A DNA stretch of 59,636 nucleotides from the NCBI GenBank assembly GCA_017608345.1, contig JAFCGA010000005.1, forward strand, positions 1 through 59,636, written 5' to 3'. This DNA is from Candidatus Pacearchaeota archaeon (GTDB lineage Archaea > Nanobdellota > Nanobdellia > UBA10117 > JAFCGA01). Of this stretch, positions 54,688 through 59,636 are shown piece by piece. Both the position numbers and the translations under genes were made by a program. Below the pieces are notes generated by a model. That model had not been told where the DNA came from and searched no databases. It saw nothing but the letters and a program-made list of their open reading frames with translations. The first letter of the stretch is position 1. The number at the start of each line of letters is the position of its first letter.

Positions 54688-55413
54688 AAATTCCTCTTCC
54701 TTAAAGTTTAGCTTTGCTGGAATTATCAAGCAGTACGGTGGCTTTCCAAAATTAACTTTCGGCAGTTGTCTCACCGAAGTGTAAACTATCTTTTGCGTTT
54801 TTTGTCCGAGTCTAGCACAACCAATTAATTTCAGTTTAGTAAAAATATCTGATGCTCGATTCGTTGCGATTATATAAAGAATATCTATTGCTTGCTTTAT
54901 CGTTAAGAATTTATTCGTATCTGGATTTAGATCTAGCAAGAATAGCGTGTGCGCTCCAATCTTCTGGTTTTGCTCGAATATGTCAAAGAAACTCTCGGGT
55001 TTGAAGTTCTTCTGCGGGAAGGGGATTGATGCAGTCTTTCCGAATTTGTATAGTTGGAGTCCTGTCTCGGCGGCGGCGGCTAAGATTGAAGGTGCGTGAA
55101 TAATCTCGATTTTTATTTTTCTCTTTTTTGCTTCGAGAATTATTTCAGTATGAGTCGTAGCAGACAGCGGATCACCATGAATTAGTAGTGCTACATCTTT
55201 CTGCTTCTGTTTGAAAAAAGGTTGTGTTTCTTCGACTTGCTTTCTAGTCAGAGCGTGTATTTTCTTGCCAGTGAGGCGCTCTAGCTGCAATTTTGAGAAA
55301 TCTGCGAGAGAGGTATAGGTTTCTAAATAGATCTCATCGCATTTTTGGATAGCTTCTAATGCCTTTAGCGAGAGATCCTTCCAAGAGAGTCCGAGGCCGA
55401 TTAAATATAACAT
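54670..55413 (-). CDS. dph5: Diphthine synthase
   Basis: The 247-residue protein belongs to the archaeal/eukaryotic Dph5 family, a SAM-dependent methyltransferase that acts on the modified histidine of elongation factor 2 during diphthamide synthesis. It belongs to the tetrapyrrole-methylase fold: MLYLIGLGLSWKDLSLKALE at the start, DEIYLETYTS, LLIHGDPLSATTH (about 82-94) and HAPSILAAAAETGLQLYKFGKT are diagnostic. Length is slightly short but complete. It stands alone and convergently faces the OTC gene; its last bases overlap the OTC-tail remnant. Diphthamide is the target of ADP-ribosylating toxins and is typical of archaea, supporting the domain assignment. Confidence 0.95.
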   Translation of the reverse strand: MLYLIGLGLSWKDLSLKALEAIQKCDEIYLETYTSLADFSKLQLERLTGKKIHALTRKQVEETQPFFKQKQKDVALLIHGDPLSATTHTEIILEAKKRKIKIEIIHAPSILAAAAETGLQLYKFGKTASIPFPQKNFKPESFFDIFEQNQKIGAHTLFLLDLNPDTNKFLTIKQAIDILYIIATNRASDIFTKLKLIGCARLGQKTQKIVYTSVRQLPKVNFGKPPYCLIIPAKLNFKEEEFLRSLK

Positions 55414-55445
55414 ACTTCGGGCACATTAATAAATCTCAATTATCC

Positions 55446-55883
55446 TTATCCTCTTTTACGCATATTTCTCTCTAGTCTCTGCACAATTGTCCAATCCTTC
55501 TTTAACTGAACAATCTGCGTTTCACTTAGCGTCAAGCTGTTACTAACTCTCTTACGTTTATCTTTTAGCAAATTAAGTTCTGCGCGAAAAAGTGCCTCAC
55601 TGCCGATGTTCAATTCTGCTAACTTCAGCATCGCTCTATTAAAAACTTCATCATCACCATCGACTCGCGCACGAGCTGCTTGTTGAGTTATCTTTTTCTT
55701 GGCAAGTATATATGCTTCCAGTTCATCCTCTTTCTCTTTAATCTGTTTAGTCAAAGCATCTGCTTTATTTTTAGCAGTATCAATAGCGTGCTCTGTTCTA
55801 AGTTCGTCTCTAATCGCCTTTAATTCTGCTCGTTTTAATTTAACATTTTTACGTTCGCCAGAGAATAGCTTTTTAAATTCCAT
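55446..55883 (-). CDS. Coiled-coil protein, small
   Basis: The 145-residue product starts MEFKKLFSGERKNVKLKRAE and is a soluble, Lys/Glu/Ala-rich, nearly all-helical protein with heptads (IKEKEDELEAYILAKKKI; LNLLKDKRKRVSNSL). A less helical spot, RVDGDDEV, breaks it near the middle, consistent with a two-helix hairpin. It is the third of four small helical proteins on the minus strand with short spacers, an apparent operon. The family is not recognised. Confidence 0.65.
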   Translation of the reverse strand: MEFKKLFSGERKNVKLKRAELKAIRDELRTEHAIDTAKNKADALTKQIKEKEDELEAYILAKKKITQQAARARVDGDDEVFNRAMLKLAELNIGSEALFRAELNLLKDKRKRVSNSLTLSETQIVQLKKDWTIVQRLERNMRKRG

Positions 55884-55918
55884 AATATCTTAATTGATAA
55901 CTAATATTTAACAGTTTC

Positions 55919-56254
55919 TTACTTGCCCTTAACTTCGCTTCGAATAGCGTTAGCATCTATGCTAAGCTGTCGATCAACAGCTATAAGTAATCCTTCTAGC
56001 ATATGTTTCTCCACTTCTAGAGCAGGAAATACCGTCTGCCGCAACCTAATTATTTTGCGTTCAAATCCTTTATATTCACGTTCATTGCCTTTTTTCATAG
56101 CTGCCCTAGCTAATTTTACTAATTCTGCTTCTTGTTTAAGTTTTCCTCTGAGTCTTTTCTCAATTTTAAAAAGAGTACTTTCATATTTAAGTTTACGCGA
56201 TTCAATAGATTCCTCTGAAGCTTCTGCTTTTTTCTCAGTCCTTATCCATCCCAT
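55919..56254 (-). CDS. Coiled-coil protein, small
   Basis: The 111-residue product (MGWIRTEKKAEASEESIESR) is highly charged and helical: RKLKYESTLFKIEKRLRGK, then KQEAELVKLARAAMKKGNER, then a second long helix around FPALEVEKHMLEGLLIAVDR. It resembles its neighbours in size and composition, and a MKKGNEREY segment parallels ARVDGDDEVFNRAMLKL in the downstream protein, both as an inter-helix turn. The set may descend from one ancestor. The pattern loosely recalls Snf7/ESCRT-III-like helical hairpins, but similarity of composition alone is not proof. Confidence 0.6.
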   Translation of the reverse strand: MGWIRTEKKAEASEESIESRKLKYESTLFKIEKRLRGKLKQEAELVKLARAAMKKGNEREYKGFERKIIRLRQTVFPALEVEKHMLEGLLIAVDRQLSIDANAIRSEVKGK

Positions 56255-56293
56255 ATTACTAAAAATGTAAGTGAAATATTTATATCTTTCTAT

Positions 56294-56914
56294 CTATTGT
56301 ATCATAGATACTTCATACTTGGCTTCAGATTGCTGAGGGGAAAATCTCCGATATTCTCTAATTGTCATTAATCTTTCCCGTATCTCGGGATTATCACATT
56401 CTGCGATAACAAAATCGACTCTCTCACGAACTAAACCTGGCCCGATATCCTCGAATAGGCTGCTTTTAATTTCTATTTCTTCTATCTCTTCGTTCTCGAG
56501 TAAATTATCGAGCAAAATACCGGCAGTAGCATAACTAGCAGCTAATCTCCCAAGTGTTTCTATAATTTCTTCCTCTTTATGTGCTGAATCCTTGACTACG
56601 AATTGTAATTGATCATACATATGTGAAGCGACGATTAATCCACTAGCACCGGCTAATATTTCATGATAAGTTGAGCGTACCGCCTCAAGAATATTGAGAT
56701 TGCTCTCGGCTTCGAGTTTTTTAAACTTATTACACAGCACTAGTTTCTGGAGAGAATATTTATTCACAGCTAAATCTTGCTCAGGATAAAGCATTTCCCG
56801 TATGCCTACTTGCGCAGTTACATACAAATTTATAAGTCGATTAGTATAACTAACCATTGCCTCCTGCTCAGATGAACTGGAGTCTATCAAATGAGTAAAA
56901 CAGCTCGTCACCAT
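56294..56914 (-). CDS. Helical protein of unknown family
   Basis: ATG 56914 (MVTSCFTHLIDSSSSEQEAM) gives 206 residues and lies about 25 bases after a TTTTAAG TATA-like element, so a leaderless start is plausible; a TTG at 56956 would add 14 residues. The sequence is helical with regular hydrophobics (NRLINLYVTAQVGIREMLY; HEILAGASGLIVASHMYDQL; LAASYATAGILLDNLLEN) and an acidic stretch (EEIEEIEIK). It has few basic residues compared with its coiled-coil neighbours and seems globular. No family is recognised. It sits inside the run of small helical proteins. Confidence 0.55.
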   Translation of the reverse strand: MVTSCFTHLIDSSSSEQEAMVSYTNRLINLYVTAQVGIREMLYPEQDLAVNKYSLQKLVLCNKFKKLEAESNLNILEAVRSTYHEILAGASGLIVASHMYDQLQFVVKDSAHKEEEIIETLGRLAASYATAGILLDNLLENEEIEEIEIKSSLFEDIGPGLVRERVDFVIAECDNPEIRERLMTIREYRRFSPQQSEAKYEVSMIQ

Positions 56915-56980
56915 ACTACTATCGACTAGTAAACACTTAAAAGGATTCCGCCGCAATCCAATATAGCTTTCTAAGGTGCA

Positions 56981-57229
56981 TCAAACGCCAGATTTCCTTA
57001 TTCGCTTCATCCGGCCAATAGTGAAGAAATCTCTAATCTTCGCTTTAGCAGCCTCTATTTTAAGTTTAATCTGCTGTATTTCTTTCTTCTCAGCTATGAT
57101 CTGCCCTTCTTTTCGCTTGATGCTACGTTCTATTCGCTCTAGCTTTGGCTCATATTTCTCTTCAACTGCTCGAATATCCTTCTCCTCAGCTCGTTCTGAG
57201 AAAATTTGCTCTTTTTTCTTCTTGAACAT
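56981..57229 (-). CDS. Coiled-coil protein, small
   Basis: The frame is open from 57310 but its upstream part falls inside repeat copy C, so ATG 57229 (MFKKKKEQIFSERAEEKDIR) is chosen, giving 82 residues. The product is almost one continuous charged helix (KYEPKLERIERSIKRKEGQI; EIQQIKLKIEAAKAKIRD) ending in a basic tail. It is the first of the four small helical genes transcribed leftward and diverges from trm5. Confidence 0.55.
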   Translation of the reverse strand: MFKKKKEQIFSERAEEKDIRAVEEKYEPKLERIERSIKRKEGQIIAEKKEIQQIKLKIEAAKAKIRDFFTIGRMKRIRKSGV

Positions 57230-57275
57230 TTTAGAAAGTAAAGGTAGCAGAGGTATATAATTGTTTTGGAAAAAT

Positions 57276-57415
57276 AAACAGAAATTCCTAAGATTCGCTA
57301 TCCCAACCACAGCAAGCTGTGGTGTTTTACGCGAATCTTCGAAACGGAATTTCGGTAATTACTTTCCCAAAAGACCGCAGCAAGCTGCGGGGTTTTGAAC
57401 CCAGAAAAGTAATAA
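57276..57415 (+). repeat. Double-hairpin intergenic element, copy C
   Basis: Same orientation as copy B. GAAATTCC (57281-57288) pairs with GGAATTTC (57346-57353), enclosing AAGATTCGC/GCGAATCTT (57290-57298, 57331-57339) and CCACAGC-AA-GCTGTGG (57307-57322). The second hairpin has TTACTTTC (57359-57366) against GAAAAGTAA (57404-57412), with CCGCAGC-AA-GCTGCGG inside. It lies between divergent genes (57229 and 57453). Confidence 0.8.
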
Positions 57416-57452
57416 AGCGCAAATTTATAAAAGTGGGAAGTATTATTTATGC

Positions 57453-58496
57453 ATGCCAAAAGTTCTAAAAATAAAAAAACAGCAAGGGCAGAAAGCTAGA
57501 ATTCTCCTTCTAGAGAAAAATTGGCTAGATAAAGATAGAATCATTGGTAGAACTCAGAGATATCTTCTATTTCCGCTTATAGAAGCAGCGGAACATAAGC
57601 AATTATTGAAATTATTCAAAAATGCCACTATTGAGAACCGAAATCTAGAAAGAATAAAAAAGAAAGTTGTAGATTTCTGGAAGAACATGCATACTTTAGT
57701 TCCAAAGAAATATCAGAAACTATTGCGGCGGAGCTTTGATATTATTGGTGATATTGCAATCGTAGAGGTTCCTAAAGAACTAGTAAAACTAGAGAAATCC
57801 TTCGCTTGGTCCCTCAGAAAGACGCATCCGAATGTTAAAGTAGTTGCAAAGAAAACTGGTCCGACTAAAGGGAAATATCGGATTCGGAAAGTTCAAGTAA
57901 TTGGTGGTGAAGAGCGAACAGAGACCATACATCTAGAGCACGGAGTTAAAATGAAGGTAGATATAAATAAGACTTATTTCTCTCCGCGATTATCTGGCGA
58001 TCGGCTAAAGATAGCAAATCAAGTCAAGCCATTTGAGAAAGTGCTAGTTATGTTCGCGGGAATTGGACCCTATCCGTTAGTGATTGCTAAGAAGCAACCG
58101 ACAGCAGATATCTGGGCAGTCGAGCTTAACCCCTCAGCAGTAAAACTAATGAAATATAATGTTAAATTAAATAAGTTTGAGAAGAGAATCAGGGTCATTA
58201 AAGGGGATGTAAGGAAAGAAGTTCCTAAGCTAAAGACTAAATTTGACAGAATTGTTATGATGCTTCCAACTGGAGCTAGAGAGTATTTGGATATAGCTTA
58301 CAAAGTTGCTAAGAAAAATGCAACTCTGCATGTCTATGGTTTTGCTGGAGACGAAGAAATTCCCGCTAAGGTTTCTTCAGACATAGATAAAGAATTAAAG
58401 AAGATCAAGAAAAACGGGAAATTAATAACTATCAAAAAGTGCGGAACATATGCTCCGCATGTCTGGCGGATTTGCGCAGAAATTAAGGTTCTTTAG
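57453..58496 (+). CDS. trm5: tRNA (guanine-37-N1)-methyltransferase, Trm5 family
   Basis: The 347-residue protein matches archaeal Trm5, which uses SAM to methylate G37 next to the anticodon and so prevents frameshifting. An N-terminal half (1-150, KKQQGQKARILLLEKNWLDK) corresponds to the recognition domain D1/D2. The Rossmann methyltransferase domain has motif I FEKVLVMFAGIGPYPLVIA (near 193-211), the acidic SAM contact WAVELNPSAVKLM, and IVMMLPTGAREYLD, equivalent to the conserved NLP region. The C-terminus GTYAPHVWRICAEIKVL is typical. The nearby tRNA-Leu has G37 in its predicted loop and is a probable substrate class. It begins 37 bases after repeat copy C and overlaps the convergent small regulator at its end. 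Confidence 0.93.
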   Translation: MPKVLKIKKQQGQKARILLLEKNWLDKDRIIGRTQRYLLFPLIEAAEHKQLLKLFKNATIENRNLERIKKKVVDFWKNMHTLVPKKYQKLLRRSFDIIGDIAIVEVPKELVKLEKSFAWSLRKTHPNVKVVAKKTGPTKGKYRIRKVQVIGGEERTETIHLEHGVKMKVDINKTYFSPRLSGDRLKIANQVKPFEKVLVMFAGIGPYPLVIAKKQPTADIWAVELNPSAVKLMKYNVKLNKFEKRIRVIKGDVRKEVPKLKTKFDRIVMMLPTGAREYLDIAYKVAKKNATLHVYGFAGDEEIPAKVSSDIDKELKKIKKNGKLITIKKCGTYAPHVWRICAEIKVL

Positions 58497-58656
58497 TTTC
58501 TAAGTTTTCTAATTGCAAGCGATTGTTGAATAGCCAAAACCGGATAATTATCCCGAGAAATTCGGATTGTCCTAATCCGTATGCTTTGCAAGCTTTTTTT
58601 ATCGACCTTATTTCGTCGTCATTAAAATATATTGTTATTCCATTCTTCGATCCCAT
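58483..58656 (-). CDS. Ribbon-helix-helix-like small regulator
   Basis: A 57-residue frame begins at ATG 58656: MGSKNGITIYFNDDEIRSIK, a short strand (GITIYF) followed by helices NDDEIRSIKKACKAYGL and QSEFLGIIIRFWLFNN, the order of a ribbon-helix-helix DNA-binding protein with GLGQ as the inter-helix turn. Its last 14 bases overlap the convergent trm5 gene. A perfect palindrome (58673-58690) lies 17 bases before its start, a good candidate autoregulatory operator. Confidence 0.72.
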   Translation of the reverse strand: MGSKNGITIYFNDDEIRSIKKACKAYGLGQSEFLGIIIRFWLFNNRLQLENLETKEP

Positions 58657-58672
58657 TACCTTACCCCTAAAC

Positions 58673-58690
58673 TTAGTAGTACACTACTAA
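58673..58690. promoter_or_regulatory. 18-bp palindrome upstream of the small regulator
   Basis: TTAGTAGT (58673-58680) and ACTACTAA (58683-58690) are perfect inverted arms separated by AC. The location just upstream of the ribbon-helix-helix gene suggests an operator. Confidence 0.55.
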
Positions 58691-58705
58691 CATACCTTGT
58701 AGTAC

Positions 58706-58734
58706 TTCGCTAGAATATATAGTTTTCGCTAGAA
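58706..58734. promoter_or_regulatory. Direct repeats TTCGCTAGAA
   Basis: TTCGCTAGAA occurs at 58706-58715 and 58725-58734, 19 bases apart, around TATATAG and bracketed by GTACTT and AAGTAC. They sit in the divergent promoter region between the two small regulators, consistent with same-face protein binding. Confidence 0.5.
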
Positions 58735-58810
58735 AAGTACATTCCTTGCAATATTAAAAGTACAGTAAACGCTATACTACGCCTAAATAAGGAAATGTTT
58801 ATATAACACC

Positions 58811-58889
58811 TATAACTAATATTGGTTATATTATATGTGGTATGCGCAGCATATAACCGCTATAACTAATATAACTAATAATGGTTATA
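58811..58889. promoter_or_regulatory. Paired 20-bp near-palindromes over the HTH gene start
   Basis: TATAACTAATATTGGTTATA (58811-58830) and TATAACTAATAATGGTTATA (58870-58889) differ by a single base pair swap and are 59 bases apart; extra TATAACC/TATAACT half-sites lie at 58853 and 58861. The second site covers the ATG at 58881, so binding would block both transcription and start-codon access. Confidence 0.6.
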
Positions 58890-59063
58890 ACCGAACGCGA
58901 GCTAGAAGTATTGAAGCTATCGAAGAGGCTGAATCAGCTAGAAATCTCTCGAAAACTAGGCATCTCGCAGCCAGCTATTTCTAAATTATATAACAATGCG
59001 TTGAAGAAGATAAAACAAGCTAAGGAGGTGCTAAAAATAGCTAGAAAGCTAAAGCTAGAATGA
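58881..59063 (+). CDS. Small helix-turn-helix regulator, Tfx/sigma-4-like
   Basis: The 60-residue protein MVITERELEVLKLSKRLNQL is a helix-turn-helix of the Tfx/sigma region 4 type: the ERELEVLKL first helix, EISRKLGIS, and the recognition helix QPAISKLYNNALKKI. Such proteins usually bind palindromic promoter DNA. Its own start codon lies within one of two near-identical 20-base palindromes, which suggests autoregulation. Its TGA overlaps the ATG of the following membrane protein (ATGA), so it probably controls and is coupled to that gene. Confidence 0.78.
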   Translation: MVITERELEVLKLSKRLNQLEISRKLGISQPAISKLYNNALKKIKQAKEVLKIARKLKLE

Positions 59064-59636
59064 ACTACGAAGACCAGCTAAGACAATACGTAGAAAACGC
59101 TCAAAGCAGTGGCTATTCTGATAGCGAGATCAGAGGAAATCTATTAGCTATTGGTTGGCATCCGTACATTGTTTATTCCTTAATTCCACACAAAGAAAAG
59201 AAAAGCAGAGCTCTTACGTACGTCAGTAGTGTGATTTTAGTTATTATTGCCTTATCATTCTTATTTGTAATGCGACCAGAGATAACTGGGCTTTCGTCGC
59301 TTGAAATCTCACCTGCGGAAGATACTCCTTTGGGAATTCCGGAGCCAGTTGAGGAGGTTTCTGAACCCGAACCAGAGCTATCTGTTCCTGAGCCAGTTGA
59401 AGAGACTCCTGACGAACCTTCTCCCGAGGAACCGGTAGAAGAAGAACCTGCAGAGGAACCAGCTCAAGACGAACTCGCAGAAGAAGTTCCTGTGGAGCCA
59501 GTTGAAGAGATTCCTGAACCTGCTCAACCAATACCTGACGAGCTAAGTATTCCAGAGCCAGCTCCTAGCAAATCAAATACCTCCGAGCCAGAACAGGAAC
59601 AGCAGCTAGTAATTCCGTCTGAAGAAGTTCCAGTGG
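59060..59636 (+). CDS. Membrane protein with cytoplasmic GYSD..GW domain, C-terminus beyond window edge
   Basis: An ATG at 59060 overlaps the preceding stop and opens a frame of 192 codons to the window edge. Residues 1-40 (MNYEDQLRQYVENAQSSGYS then DSEIRGNLLAIGW) match the helical domain found at the C-terminus of both Cys-rich giant proteins. A membrane helix follows (about 50-70: TYVSSVILVIIALSFLFVM) and then RPEITGLSSLEISP, the Thr-Gly motif seen after the anchors of other surface proteins. The rest is an acidic Pro/Glu-rich stalk with repeated EPVEE. The cytoplasmic N-terminus and external stalk are inferred; the extracellular domain lies outside the window. Confidence 0.78.
   Translation, partial: MNYEDQLRQYVENAQSSGYSDSEIRGNLLAIGWHPYIVYSLIPHKEKKSRALTYVSSVILVIIALSFLFVMRPEITGLSSLEISPAEDTPLGIPEPVEEVSEPEPELSVPEPVEETPDEPSPEEPVEEEPAEEPAQDELAEEVPVEPVEEIPEPAQPIPDELSIPEPAPSKSNTSEPEQEQQLVIPSEEVPV

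Noticed and set aside
56294-56956. PIN-domain toxin, from LLVDSSMV near the alternative N-terminus
   Set aside because: The sequence lacks the conserved acidic residues expected downstream, and the match depends on a TTG start.

Overview
The window looks like a chromosome segment of an archaeon, most likely a DPANN lineage (Woesearchaeota/Pacearchaeota-like; the exact phylum cannot be settled from sequence alone). The archaeal evidence is a group II chaperonin, an archaeal-type LeuRS, EndA tRNA-splicing endonuclease, Trm5, Dph5, RNase Z, class III signal peptides of archaeal pilins, TATA-box promoters with very short leaders, and two tRNA genes carrying bulge-helix-bulge (BHB) introns. Base composition is moderately AT-rich, genes are tightly packed, and an unusually large share of coding capacity goes to cell-surface proteins.

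Layout. (1) 1-15.4 kb, mostly minus strand: a truncated secreted protein, a Pro/Gln-rich membrane protein, a small anchored protein and two giant Cys-rich surface proteins (about 2,100 and 2,240 residues) that share modules, a C-terminal membrane anchor and a cytoplasmic helical domain. (2) 15.4-20.3 kb, plus strand: a small membrane protein, the thermosome, a coiled-coil protein and three tandem type IV pilin-like genes separated by hairpin-rich DNA. (3) 20.3-23.2 kb, minus strand: leuS directly downstream of an intron-bearing tRNA-Leu gene. (4) 23.4-38.2 kb, minus strand: a ribbon-helix-helix gene followed by two overlapping giant adhesins of 2,268 and 2,642 residues (GLUG, LamG, Ig-like, beta-helix and PGF-pre-PGF-like domains). 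(5) 38.3-45.3 kb, plus strand: a tRNA-Arg gene with two introns, then three membrane-anchored surface proteins; the third is preceded by a strongly structured leader of about 340 nt. (6) 45.4-51.3 kb: rnz, coiled-coil membrane proteins, endA and a surface protein with a pilin-like C-terminus. (7) 51.4-54.6 kb, plus strand: an overlapping operon of a cyclic-2,3-diphosphoglycerate-synthetase-like GTPase, carbamate kinase and ornithine carbamoyltransferase. (8) 54.7-59.6 kb: dph5, four small helical proteins, trm5, a second ribbon-helix-helix gene, a Tfx-like HTH gene with palindromic operator-like sites, and a truncated membrane protein.

Two themes link the genes. First, tRNA maturation: the window holds both intron-containing tRNAs and several enzymes acting on such transcripts (EndA, RNase Z, Trm5, LeuRS). 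Second, the cell surface: at least ten exported proteins share recurring pieces, including an N-terminal hydrophobic segment followed by a Thr-Gly motif, a cytoplasmic GYSD...GW helical domain, NEW3/CARDB-like repeats and a four-Cys pilin-like fold.

Most interesting leads: the structured leader/ncRNA at 42.48-42.82 kb; the D-loop introns in both tRNAs and the apparent tandem growth of one anticodon intron; a three-copy intergenic element built around CAGCTTGCTG; diverged copies of the 3' ends of rnz and the OTC gene just downstream of each gene; and a five-fold KKGxWxKFxxW repeat in a cytoplasmic tail.
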